A stretch of DNA of 64,000 bases from Mercurialis annua (lineage: Eukaryota; Streptophyta; Magnoliopsida; Malpighiales; Euphorbiaceae): assembly GCF_937616625.2 (NCBI RefSeq), contig NC_065571.1, forward strand, positions 23,510,201-23,574,200. The letters are read 5' to 3'. The notes under the pieces are model-generated. The model saw nothing but the letters and a program-made list of their open reading frames with translations. It ran no database searches and was not told the origin of the DNA. The translations under genes and the position numbers were made by a program. How positions within the stretch are numbered: position 1 is the first letter of the stretch; the number at the start of each line of letters is the position of its first letter. Of the stretch, positions 1 through 11,983 are shown in pieces.

Positions 1-48
1 TTAAACCGGGGATAGAACCACCATTTTCCGAACCACCAAAAGTTTGGC
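1..48. other. Non-satellite edge sequence
   Basis: The first ~48 bases do not follow the 60-bp satellite pattern that starts around position 49. They could be a diverged monomer or the end of another inserted repeat that continues to the left. Too short to identify. Confidence 0.3.
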
Positions 49-2100
49 CAAACAAATCCAAGCGATTAAAGCCAAACATTTACAAAAGTTACGAAACAAA
101 TCCAAGCGTTTCATCTTTTTAGCATTTTAAGTCAAACATTTATAAATGTTAAGAAACAAATCCAAACGTTTCACCTTTTTAGCGATTTAAGCCAAACGTT
201 ACGAAACAAATCCAAACGTTTCACCTTTTTAGCGATTTAAGCCAAACGTTTACAAACGTTACGAAACAAATCCATCGATACAAAACAAAACAAAATGCTT
301 ATAAACGTTTCAAAACAAATCCAAGCGTTTCACCTTTTTAGCAATTTAAGTCAAGCGTTTACAAACGTAGCGAAACAAATCCAAGCGTTTCATATTTTTA
401 CCAATTTAAGCAAAACGTTTACAAACTTACGAAAAAAAACCAAATGTTTCACCTTTTTGCCGATTTAAGCCAAACGTTTACAAACGTTACAGAAAAAATC
501 CAAACGTTTCCCCATTTTAGCAATTTAAGCCAAACGTTTAAAACGTTACGAAAAAAAATCTAAAAGTTTCACATTTTTAGCGTTTGAAGCCAAACGTTTA
601 CAAACGTTACAAAACAAATCCAAATGTTTCCCATATTTACAAATTTAAGCCAAACGTTTACAAACATTACGAAACAAAACCAAGCGTTTTACCTTTTAAG
701 CAATTAAAGCCAAACGTTCACAAACGTTACAAACCAACTCCAAGCGTTTCACCTTTTAAGCAATTTAAGCCAAACATTTACAAAAGTTCTGAAACAAATC
801 CAAGCGTTTCACATTTTTAGGAATTTAAGCCAAAGTTTTCAAACGTTACAAAACAAATCCAATCATTTCATCTTTTTAGCGATTAAAGCCAAACATTTAC
901 AAAAGTTACGAAACAAATCCAAGCGTTTCCCCTTCTTAGCAATTTAAGCCAAACGTTTACAAATGTTACGAAACAAATCCAAACGTTTCACCCTTTTAGC
1001 GATTTGAGCAAAACATTTACAAACTTTACGAAACAAAATCAAACATTTAACCTTTTTTGCGATTTAAGCCAAATCTTTATAACTTTATGAAAAAAATCCT
1101 AACGTTACAAACATTACAGAACAAAAACAAACGTTTCACATTTTTAGCAATTTAAGCCAAACGTTTACAAACGTTACGAAACAAATCCAAACTTCCCTAT
1201 TTTATCGATTTAAACCAAACGTTTATAAATGTTACGAAACAAAACCAAACGTTTACAAATGATACGAAACAAATCCAAACGTTTGCAAAAGTTACGAAAC
1301 AAATCCAAACGGATCCCCATTTTAGCGATTTAAGCCTAACGTTTACAAACATTACGAAAAAAATCCAAACATTTCACCTTTTTAGCGATTTAAGCCAAAC
1401 GTTTACAAACGTTACAAAATAAATCCAAACATTTACACACATTACGGAACAAAAACAAACTTTTCACATTATTAGCAATTTAAGCCAAACGTTTATAAAC
1501 GTTTCGAAACAAATCCAAACGTTTCACCTTTTTAGTGATTGAAGCCAAAGGTTTACAAACGTTAAGAAACAAATCCAAATGTTTTCCCATTTTAGCAATT
1601 TAAGTCAAATGTTTATAAACGTTACGAAACAAAACCAAACGCTTACAAACATTACGAAACAAATCTACATGTTTACAAACGTTACGAAAGAAATCCAAAT
1701 ATTTCCCCTTTTTAGCGATTTAAGCCAAACGCTTACAAACGTTTCAAAATAAATCTAAACGTTTCACCTTATTACCGATTTAAGCCAAACGTTTACAAAC
1801 GTTATGAAACAAATCCAAATGTTTCCCAATTTTAACAATTTAAGCTAAACGTTTACAAACGTTACGAAACAAATCCAAACGTTTCCCCTTTTTTGCGATT
1901 GAAGTCAGACATTTTTAAACACTACGAAACAAATCCAAATGTTTCACCTTTTTAGCGATTAAAGTCAAACGTTTACAAATGTTACGAAACAAATCCAAGA
2001 GTTTAACAATTTTAGTAATATAAACGATACGTTTACAAATGTTGCAAAATAAAACCAAACGTTTCACCTTTTTAGCGATTTAAGTCAAACGTTTACAAAC

Positions 2101-4748
2101 GTTACGAAGCAAATTCAAAAGTTTTCCCATTTTAGCGATTCAATCCAAACATTTAAGACATTACGAAGTAAATCGAAACGTCTCGCCTTTTTAGCGATAT
2201 AAGCCAAATGTTTACAACCGATACGAAACAAATCCAAACGTTTCATCTTTTTAGTGATTGAAGCCAAACATTTACAAATGTTATGAAACAAATCGAAAAG
2301 TTTCACCTTTTTAGCAATTTAGGCCAAAAGTTTACAAATGTTACGAAACAAATCCAAATGTTTCACCATTTTTGCGATTTAATCCAAACGTTTATAAACG
2401 TTACAAAACAAAACAGAACGTTTAAAATTCTACGAAATAAATCCAAACGTTTCACATTTTGAGCGATTTAAGCCAAATGTTTACTAACATTACGAAACAA
2501 AACCAATCGTTTACAACCGTTACGAAACAAATCCAAACGTTTCACCTTTTTAGCAATTTAAGCCAAACATTTACAAACGTTTCGGAACAAATCCAAACGT
2601 TTCCCCTTTTTAGCGATTTAAGCCGAACATTTACAAACGTTACGAAAGAAAACCAAACGTTTCACCTTTTTAGCTAGTTAGGTCAAACATTTACAAACTT
2701 TACGAAACAAAATCAAACATTTAATTTTTTTGCGATTTAAACCGAACGTTTACGAACGTTACGAAACTAATCAAAACGTTTCACCTTTTTAGCGATTTAA
2801 GTCAAATATTTACAAACGCTACGAAACAAATTTAAGCGTTTTACCTTTTTAGCAATTTAAACCAAATGTTTACAAACGTTACGAAACAAAACCAAAAGTT
2901 TCACCTTTTTAGCGATTTAAGCCAAACGTTTACAAACGATACAAAAGAAATCCAAACGTTTCCCTTTATAAGGATTTAAGCCAAACTTTTACAAACGTTT
3001 CCCTTTTTTAGCAATTTAAATCCAAAGGTTTCACCTTTTTAGCGATTTAAGCAAAACGTTTACAAACGTTACGAAACAAATCCAAATGTTTCACCTTTTT
3101 CGCGATTTAAGCCAAACGTTTCACCTTTTTAGCGATTTAAGCCAAACATTTACAATCGTTACGAAACAAAGCCAAATAATTCACTTTTTCTGCGATTTAA
3201 GCCAAATGTTACGAAACTAATCCAAAAGTTTAAAACGTTACGGAACCATTTTTAGCAATTTAAGCCAAAAGTCTACCAACGTTACAAAACAAATCCAAAC
3301 GTTTCACCTATTTAGCGATTTAATACAAACGTTTAAAACTTTATGAACAAATCCAAACGCTTCTCCTTTTTAAGATTTAAGCCAAACGTTTACAAATGTT
3401 ATGATACAAATCCAAGCGTTTCACCTTTTTAGCAATACAAGCCAAACGTTTACAAACGTTACAAAATAGATCCAAACGTTTCACCTTTTTAGCGATTTAA
3501 GTCAAATGTTACAAAACAAATCTAAGCGTTTCATCTTTTGAGCAATATAAGCCAAACATTTAGAAACGTTACGAAATAAATACAAACGTTTCATGTTTTT
3601 TGCGATTTAAGTCAAATGTTTATAAACGTTACGAAACAAACCCAAAAGTTTCCCCATTTTAGCGATTCAAGTGAAACGTTTAAAACATTATGAAACCTAT
3701 TTTAGCAATTTAGGCTAAACGTCTACCAAAGTTATGAAACGAATCCAAACGTTTCACCTATTTAGCGATTTAAAACAAACGTTTACAAACGTTACAAAAC
3801 AAATCCAAATGCTTCACCTTTTTAGCGATTTAAGCCAAACGTTTACAAACGTTACGAAACAAAACCAAACATTTCACCTTTTAAGCGATTTATGCCAAAC
3901 GTTTACAGACGTTACGAAAAAAATCCAAATATTTCACCTTTTTAGTGATTTAAGCCAAACGTTAACACACGTGCCGAAATAAATCCAAACATTTCACCTT
4001 TTTAGCGATTTAAGCCAAAGGTTTACAAACGTTACAAAAAAAATCCAAGCGTTTCACCTTTTTAGCGATTTAAGCGAAATGTTTAAAAATGTTACGAAAC
4101 AAATTCAAATGTTTCACCTTTTTAGCGATTTAAGCCAAACATTTGCAAACGTTCCAAAACAAATTCAAACGTTTCACCTTTTTAGCGATTTAAGGCAAAC
4201 GTTTACAACCGTTACGAAACAAATCCAAACGTATACAAACATTACGGAAAAAAAAACAAACTTCTCACATTTTTAGCAATTTAAGCCAATCGTTTACAAA
4301 CGTTAAGAAACAAAGCCAAACGTTTATGAACGTTACGAGACAAATCCAAACGTTTAAAAACGTTATATAACAAATTCAAATGTTATAAACGTTATGAAAC
4401 AAATCCAAACATTTCCCCATTTTAGCGATTTAAGCCAAACGTTTACAATCGTTACGAAACAAATTCAAACGTTTCACCTTTTTAGCGATTAAAGCTAAAC
4501 GTTTACGAATGACAAAACAAATCCAAACGTTTCCCCATTTTAGCGATTTAAGCCAGAAGTTTAAAAACGCTACGAAACAAATCCAAACATTTCCCCTTTT
4601 TTGTGATTGAAGCCAAACATTTACAAACATTACGAAACAAATCCAAATGTTTCACCTTTTTAGCGATTTAAGCCAAACGTTTACAATTGTTATGAAAAAA
4701 ATCCAAGTGTTTCCCCTTTTTAGCAATATAAGCCAAACGTTTACAAAC
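2101..4748 (+). repeat. 2,648-bp higher-order repeat, copy 1
   Basis: A run of about 44 satellite monomers whose variant order is repeated exactly 2,648 bp downstream. Shared landmarks include an isolated GTTTTCCC monomer at the start, a monomer shortened near 3,000, and a TTAACACACGTG variant near 3,960. Differences from copy 2 are sparse, roughly one per cent by eye. Confidence 0.9.
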
Positions 4749-7396
4749 GTTACGAAACAAATTCAAAAGTTTTCCCATTTTAGCGATTCAATCCAAACAT
4801 TTAAGACATTACGAAGTAAATCGAAACGTCTCGCCTTTTTAGCGATATAAGCCAAATGTTTACAACCGATACGAAACAAATCCAAACGTTTCATATTTTT
4901 AGTGATTGAAGCCAAACATTTACAAATGTTACGAAACAAATCGAAAAGTTTCACCTTTTTAGCAATTTAGGCCAAAAGTTTACAAATGTTACGAAACAAA
5001 TCCAAATGTTTCACCATTTTAACGATTTAATCCAAACGTTTATAAACGTTACAAAACAAAACAGAACGCTTAAAATTCTACGAAATAAATCCAAACGCTT
5101 CACATTTTGAGCGATTTAAGCCAAACGTTTACTAACATTACGAAACAAAACCAATCGTTTACAACCGTTACGAAACAAATCCAAACGTTTCACCTTTTTA
5201 GCAATTTAAGCCAAACATTTACAAACGTTTCGGAACAAATCCAAACGTTTCCCCTTTTTAGCGATTTAAGCCGAACATTTACAAACGTTACGAAAGAAAA
5301 CCAAACGTTTCACCTTTTTAGCTAGTTAGGTCGAACATTTACAAACTTTACGAAACAAAATCAAACATTTAATTTTTTTGCGATTTAAGCCGAACGTTTA
5401 CGAACGTTACGAAACTAATCAAAACGTTTCACCTTTTTAGCGATTTAAGTCAAATATTTACAAACGCTACGAAACAAATTTAAGCGTTTTACCTTTTTAG
5501 CAATTTAAACCAAATGTTTACAAACGTTACGAAACAAAACCAAAAGTTTCACCTTTTTAGCGATTTAAGCCAAACGTTTACAAACGATACAAAAGAAATC
5601 CAAACGTTTCCCTTTATAAGGATTTAAGCCAAACGTTTACAAACGTTTCCCTTTTTTAGCAATTTAAATCCAAAGGTTTCACCTTTTTAGCGATTTAAGC
5701 AAAACGTTTACAAACGTTACGAAACAAATCCAAATGTTTCACCTTTTTCGCGATTTAAGCCAAACGTTTCACCTTTTTAGCGATTTAAGCCAAACATTTA
5801 CAATCGTTACGAAACAAAGCCAAATAATTCACTTTTTCTGCGATTTAAGCCAAATGTTACGAAACTGATCCAAAAGTTTAAAACGTTACGGAACCATTTT
5901 TAGCAATTTAAGCCAAAAGTCTACCAACGTTACAAAACAAATCCAAACGTTTCACCTATTTAGCGATTTAATACAAACGTTTAAAACTTTATGAACAAAT
6001 CCAAACGCTTCTCCTTTTTAAGATTTAAGCCAAACGTTTACAAATGTTATGATACAAATCCAAGCGTTTCACGTTTTTAGCAATACAAGCCAAACGTTTA
6101 CAAACGTTACAAAATAAATCCAAACGTTTCACCTTTTTAGCGATTTAAGTCAAACGTTACAAAACAAATCTAAGCGTTTCATCTTTTGAGCAATATAAGC
6201 CAAACATTTAGAAACATTACGAAATAAATACAAACGTTTCATGTTTTTTGCGATTTAAGTCAAATGTTTACAAACGTTACGAAACAAATCCAAAAGTTTC
6301 CCCATTTTAGCGATTCAAGTGAAACGTTTAAAACATTATGAAACCCATTTTAGCAATTTAGGCTAAACGTCTACCAAAGTTATGAAACGAATCCAAACGT
6401 TTCACCTATTTAGCGATTTAAAACAAACGTTTACAAACGTTACGAAACAAATCCAAATGCTTCACCTTTTTAGCGATTTAAGCCAAACGTTTACAAACGT
6501 TACGAAACAAAACCAAACATTTCACCTTTTAAGCGATTTATGCCAAACGTTTACAGACGTTACGAAAAAAATCCAAATGTTTCACCTTTTTAGCGATTTA
6601 AGCCAAACGTTAACACACGTGCCGAAATAAATCCAAACATTTCACCTTTTTAGCGATTTAAGCCAAAGGTTTACAAACGTTACAAAAAAAATCCAAGCGT
6701 TTCACCTTTTTAGCGATTTAAGCGAAATGTTTAAAAATGTTACGAAACAAATTCAAATGTTTCACCTTTTTAGCGATTTAAGCCAAACATTTGCAAACGT
6801 TCCAAAACAAATTCAAACGTTTCACCTTTTTAGCGATTTAAGGCAAACGTTTACAACCGTTACGAAACAAATCCAAACGTATACAAACATTACGGAAAAA
6901 AAACAAACTTCTCACATTTTTAGCAATTTAAGCCAATCGTTTACAAACGTTAAGAAACAAAGCCAAACGTTTATGAACGTTACGAGACAAATCCAAACGT
7001 TTAAAAACGTTATATTACAAATTCAAATGTTATAAACGTTATGAAACAAATCCAAACGTTTCCCCATTTTAGCGATTTAAGCCAAACGTTTACAATCGTT
7101 ACGAAACAAATTCAAACGTTTCACCTTTTTAGCGATTAAAGCTAAACGTTTACGAATGACAAAACAAATCCAAACGTTTCCCCATTTTAGCGATTTATGC
7201 CAGAAGTTTAAAAACGCTACGAAACAAATCCAAACATTTCCCCTTTTTTGTGATTGAAGCCAAACATTTACAAACATTACGAAACAAATCCAAATGTTTC
7301 ACCTTTTTAGCGATTTAAGCCAAACGTTTACAATTGTTATGAAAAAAATCCAAGTGTTTCCCCTTTTTAGCAATATAAGCCAAACGTTTACAAACG
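4749..7396 (+). repeat. 2,648-bp higher-order repeat, copy 2
   Basis: Directly abuts copy 1 and keeps the same order of variant monomers and indels. After about 7397 the sequence departs from the pattern, so only two full copies are present. A short echo of the segment at about 2540-2635 reappears at 8895-8990, just before element 1. Confidence 0.9.
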
Positions 7397-8989
7397 TTAC
7401 GAAACAAATCGAAAAGTTTCACTTTTTTAGCGATTTAATTCAAACGTTTACAAATGTTACGAAACAAATCCAAACGTTTCACATTTTTAACAATATATGC
7501 CAAACGTTTACACACATTACGAAATAAATCCAAACGTTTCACCTATTTAGCGATTTAAGTCAAATGTTTTTAAATGTAACGAAACAAATCCAAGAGTTTC
7601 CCCATTTTAGCGATTCAAGCCAAACGTTTAAAACGTTACGAAACAAATCCAAACATTTCCCCTTTTTAGCGATTTAAGCCAAACGTTTACAAACGTTACG
7701 AAACAAATCCCAATGTTTCATCTTTTTAGCGATTGAAGCCAAACGTTTACAGATGTTACTAAACAAATCCAACCGTTTCGCCTTTTTAGCGATTTAAGCC
7801 AGACGTTTACAAACAGTACGAAACAAATCCAAACGTTTTCCCTTTTTAGAGACTTAATCCAAATGTTTGAAAATGTTATGAAACAAATCCAATCGTTTCG
7901 CCTTTTAAGCGATTTATGCCAAACATTTACAAACGTTACGAAAAAAATCCAAACGTTTCACCTTTTTAACGATTTAAGCCAATCGTTTACAAAGGTTACG
8001 AAATAAATCCAAACGTGACACCTTTTTAGCGATTTATGCCAAATATTTACAAACTTTATGAAACAAAACCAAACGTTTAAAATATTACAAAACAAATTCA
8101 AATGTTTCACATTTTTAGCGATTTAAGCCAAACGTTTACAAATGTTACGAAACAAATCCAAATGTTTCTCCTTTTTAACGATTTAAGCCCAACGTTTACA
8201 AACGTTACGAAACTAGTCCAAACGTTTCACCTTTTTAGCGTTTAATCCAAACATTTACAAACGTTACGAAACAAGTTTAAAACGTTACGAAGCAAATCCA
8301 AATGTTTCACATTTTTAGCGATTTAAGTCAAACGTTTACAAACGTTACTAAACAAATCCAAGTGTTTCACCTTTTTAGCAATATAAGCCAAACGTTTACA
8401 AACGTTACAAAACAAATCCAAACGTTTCACCTTTTTAGCGATTTAAGTCAAATGTTTACAAACGTTACGAAACAAATTGAAAAGTTTCCCCATTTTAGCG
8501 ATTCAAGCAAAACGTTTAAAACGTTACGAAACAAATCCAAACGTTTCACGTTTTTAGCGATTTAAGCCAAACGTTTACAAACGTTATGAAACAAATCCAA
8601 ACGTTTCATATTTTTAGCGATTGAGGCCAAACGTTTACAGATGTTACTAAACAAATCCAAATGTTTCACCTCTTTAGCAATTTAAGCCAAAGGTTTCCAA
8701 ACGTTACGAAACAAATCTAAACGTTTCACTTTTTTAGCGATTTATGCCAAACATTTACAAACGTTACAAAACAAAACCAAACGCTTAAAACATTACGAAA
8801 CAAATCCAAACGGTTTACATTTTTGGCGATTTAAGCCAAACGTTTACAAATATACGTAACAAAACCAACCATTTACAAACGTATGAAATAAATCCAAACG
8901 ATTCACCTTTTTAGCAATTTAAGCCAAACATTTACAAACGTTTCGGAACAAATCCAAACGTTTCCCCTTTTTAGCGATTTAAGCCGAAC

Positions 8990-8994
8990 GTTTA
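8990..8994. repeat. Target-site duplication GTTTA (left) of element 1
   Basis: GTTTA directly precedes the LTR terminus TGTCAC at 8995. The same GTTTA follows the opposite terminus TTATTACA at 22919-22923. It lies in a satellite AACGTTTA motif. Confidence 0.9.
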
Positions 8995-9769
8995 TGTCAC
9001 GACCCGATTTTCCCCCTCGAAACTCGAGCCGAGACCGGCGCTAGGGAATGGGAATGGTTGTTCCGAAACCCGTAGCAAGCCTAAAACCTCTATAAATTTT
9101 TTGCAAATATAAATCTAGATCGTACCTCGCGTACGACCCGTTTTCAGAAAACACCGTTAAAACATTTTTTCCGTTTAACGTGGAAAACACATTCTGAAAA
9201 TATTCATATAAGCGAAATGGCGTTTTCAGAAATGTTGGTTGAATAACCCTAGTTATTCTGACCCACGCGCATTTCTGAAAACCGGTGCAGTGGTACAGGG
9301 ACTTAGATCACGTGCCTTGCCTCACAGGCAGCCCTGTTTCAAACCACGCATCCGAACAATATGTTTAATGAAATATATCGAACACTTTCCTTTTCAAAGC
9401 GTTATATCAAACATATTTAAAAACATGCACAGCAGGCACACAAACGTAAGACCAGCTAAACTATACACAGTGTCTTTCCAGACCAAAGACACGAAGCTTG
9501 GCCCACCCGTAGGGGACACCATAAAACACCATATGCCTATTAAGTAGCCACTTATTAGAGCTAGACAAAGTCAGGTTCCTATCAGAGTATATAGACAGAG
9601 GAACCATGACGTGGCCACAGGCATATCAAACCTATATACACTATTGCAGCATCTAAGAGTTTAAAGTGTTATTTACATAACAACAAGATAAGCTTCCCTG
9701 ATGGAAAAGGGTGGAAGCTCGACCAGACCCGGTAGCTAGGTACCTGAAAATGATAAACAACAACGGGGT

Positions 9770-9789
9770 CAGAAATATAAATATTTCTG
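9770..9789 (-). other. Leader hairpin in LTR A
   Basis: CAGAAATATAAATATTTCTG has perfect 8-bp arms around a 4-base loop. At the equivalent place, after GGGGT and before GAG, the other LTR families carry CAGTATTT and AAATACTG arms. The stem is therefore kept while its sequence changes. The copy in LTR B is at 17002-17021. Confidence 0.7.
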
Positions 9790-10040
9790 AGGGAGTAGAT
9801 AGGTTTACAATTAAATACCAAAATCGCGTATAGACAAAATATTGGTATATAAAAATATTACCGGTCCTCGATCCAAATGAAACCCTAGTCCTGTTTACGT
9901 GATAGTGCTATCATATATAATGCATTTGCACAACTCTTGTTTAATACAGGATGTGATGTATACATAAGTATCACAGCCATCTTGACTCTGTATAGGGTTG
10001 CTGGGCCGGAACTTAAATCACTGCCACCTCAGGACTACCC

Positions 10041-10084
10041 ATTAGGTTTAAGCCGCTTAGCAAGCATCTGGCTTAAAACCTAAT
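10041..10084 (-). other. Long imperfect inverted repeat in LTR A
   Basis: ATTAGGTTTAAGCC at 10041-10054 pairs with GGCTTAAAACCTAAT at 10070-10084. This gives a 14-bp stem with one bulged base and a 15-base loop. It is also present in LTR B (about 17271-17315). Confidence 0.6.
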
Positions 10085-10928
10085 CTCAATATGTATGCTT
10101 ATAATATTTACCTCTCATCTAGTTCATTAACACCGGTGATAACACAGTCATATTGTTGCCCAATAGATAGCTCGTTTCAGTGGATCTTCCTTGGCTAAGT
10201 TTCATACTTAGTGCGATTTATGGAGTTAAAACAATTGAATACTAATATTCAAAAGTAAACAAATGAACTCACAAACACCGCTAGGTCTGGAACTTAATCC
10301 TGTGGTTATGGTCAGACTGCTCGCTAGCTGGTCGGACTAAACACACAAAGCAAACAGGATAAAATATATCAATATATGTTTCCTATAAAATTTCTAGGTC
10401 CTTAAACCCAGATCTAGGTCAAACATATAATCAAATAAACACGTAATATTTATGGTCTATTTTTTTTTTAAAAAATCATATTACAAATTCTCGTTTTGAG
10501 AAAACGTTCTAACTTCTCTCTAGAAGTTATTTTAGGTATCGCAATACCTAAAGAAAATTATTTATAGTATAGACCTAATTGTCAAAACAATTCTCGGTCA
10601 TATACTAAGTATTTAGCAAAACTGATTGCTAAATCTTTAAAATCGTTTAAACATTGACTTTAACTCTTTTAATGTCCATTATAAACGTTTAACTTTACTT
10701 TTAAAATCTCCTTTTAAAAGTCTTTAGGTTTAGGTTATAAAACCTTTTCACTTTCTTCTAACACAAGTTATTGCTTTAAATATTTAAGTTTCATTTAAAA
10801 ACATTTATTAAAAATGTTTTAAGTTCGGTTGGAAAACACCTCGGGTTATTAGGCGAAAGCACGTCAGAATCACCCCCGGGAAGTCCCCCGAAAACTGAAG
10901 AAAATCGACCCCCGACTGCTCGTCGGGG

Positions 10929-11078
10929 CAGCTGTGCGCCCGCACAGCAGTACTGTGCGATCGCACAGCTTAGCTGTGCGGTCGCATAGCATTTCATTGT
11001 TGTGCGCCCGCACAGCACATGTTGTGCGCCCGCACACCGTGCTGTGCGGTTGCACAGCGGGCTGGGCACCCGCACAGC
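10929..11078 (-). repeat. Palindrome cluster in LTR A
   Basis: About seven copies of a short palindrome of the form CTGTGCG-NN-CGCACAG, spaced about 20 bp apart. The two central bases vary (CC, AT, GT, TT). The cluster ends ~347 bp downstream of the TATA motif in element sense, so it should lie in the transcribed leader. The same arrangement occurs in the other LTR families. Confidence 0.85.
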
Positions 11079-11098
11079 CCCGGAAATGAATTTCCGGG
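11079..11098 (-). other. Hairpin next to the palindrome cluster, LTR A
   Basis: CCCGGAAATGAATTTCCGGG is a 20-bp palindrome with 9-bp arms. LTR C has the same sequence at 22015-22034. LTR B instead has CGAAAATTAATTTTCG at 18301-18316, changed on both arms so that pairing is kept. Confidence 0.75.
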
Positions 11099-11423
11099 AC
11101 CCCCCGTCCTGCTTAAAACGTCCAAATAACATCCAAAATCACGTATACACAATCCAAAATCAATACGGACATTTAAAACGATAATTCGATACGGTAGCCG
11201 TTTATAAACGAGTTTATATTCGAAATAAATCGAAATAAACGTTTAATACGGATATAATACCTCGATTACGTGAGTAATCGTTGAAGAAAATGGAGTTAGG
11301 ATCGAGAACGGATCGAAATGGACGAAACCCTAATCTCCGTCGCACTGCAGAGAGCTAAGCAGCTCTATTTCTTTCTTTCAGAAGAAAGAATGAAGTTGTG
11401 GGCTTCATTTGATGCTATTAGGT

Positions 11424-11440
11424 TATATATATATGATTGG
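11424..11440 (-). promoter_or_regulatory. Candidate TATA box and CCAAT motif, LTR A
   Basis: On the minus strand CCAAT (11440-11436) is followed closely by TATATATATA (about 11433-11424), inside an otherwise unremarkable U3. The same motif is at 18644-18660 in LTR B and 22360-22376 in LTR C. Its role as the promoter core is inferred from position and sequence only. Confidence 0.6.
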
Positions 11441-11970
11441 ATAAAGTTTTGTTTAGTACTAGTTCAATCATGCACTTTAAACCAACTTCTAAATTAGTCG
11501 TTCGTAGCCTAAACGGAAACGATTTTCAAATTTCGTGAAAATTTTACCAAAAATCTAATAAAATATAACAAGAATAAAAATATAATTTTTATTCCCATCC
11601 GACTTATATTTTATTCTTAATAAATCATTTTCGATTTATTAAGCCCGCATTGACTGCGCTTGATAAAATTTCTGCTTCCAAATTTTATCAAATTTTCACG
11701 ATAACCTTTTTAAAATATTTTGCGAATATTAGCACCAAAAATATTCGTTAGGGACTTATGAATTATTCTGCACCCAATTCATAAATCCATATTCTCTCCG
11801 TTAACTATATAGTTAATCAAATTTAATTTCTAAACATTTAAATTTGAAATCTTATAGCCATAATATAAATTTAGGGACACTTGTAAATTAAATTTAATTT
11901 ACCTACTCCCGTCTAATAAAATATTAGACATGTGGCTATATTTTAACTTTTAAATTTCCGGGTTATTACA

Positions 11971-11983
11971 TTCTCTCCCCCTT
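11971..11983 (-). other. Polypurine tract of element 1
   Basis: On the minus strand the purine run AAGGGGGAGAGAA directly precedes the LTR start TGTAATAACC. This is the expected plus-strand priming site at the 3' end of the internal region. The duplicated copy is at 19191-19203, beside LTR B. Confidence 0.85.

Larger units (their letters stand above)
49..8994 (+). repeat. 60-bp satellite array, block 1
   Basis: About 150 head-to-tail monomers of ~60 bp. The consensus reads as six 10-bp blocks. Four consecutive blocks start with AAAC (three of them AAACGTT), followed by a block with a T5 tract and a block containing GATTTAA. Monomers differ by point changes and small indels; common variants have CCCC or CACC before the T tract and GCAATTT or GCGATTT after it. 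Long apparent frames are a by-product of 60 bp being 20 codons and give a periodic peptide with no plausible function. No gene is seen in this stretch. Confidence 0.95.
8995..11970 (-). repeat. LTR A of element 1 (3' LTR), 2,976 bp
   Basis: Begins TGTAATAACC on the minus strand and ends with GTGACA, so it has the standard TG...CA ends. The outer ~75 bp at 8995-9070 resemble the same end of the other three LTR families, sharing motifs such as GCTAGGGAA and CCCGTAGCAAGCC on the plus strand. It contains a TATA motif, a palindrome cluster and several hairpins listed separately. No coding capacity is seen. Confidence 0.93.

Noticed and set aside
9239..9547. 102-residue plus-strand frame in LTR A, also in LTR B at 16471-16779
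   Set aside because: Its repetition is explained by LTR duplication. It is antisense to the element and has no recognisable domain.
10929..11078. CRISPR-like array
   Set aside because: Units are palindromes with irregular short spacers, no cas genes, and a plant LTR context.
10791..11184. Overlapping frames on both strands across the LTR palindrome cluster
   Set aside because: Palindromic CpG-rich units lack stops on both strands by composition. The frames are not preserved between LTRs A, B and C.
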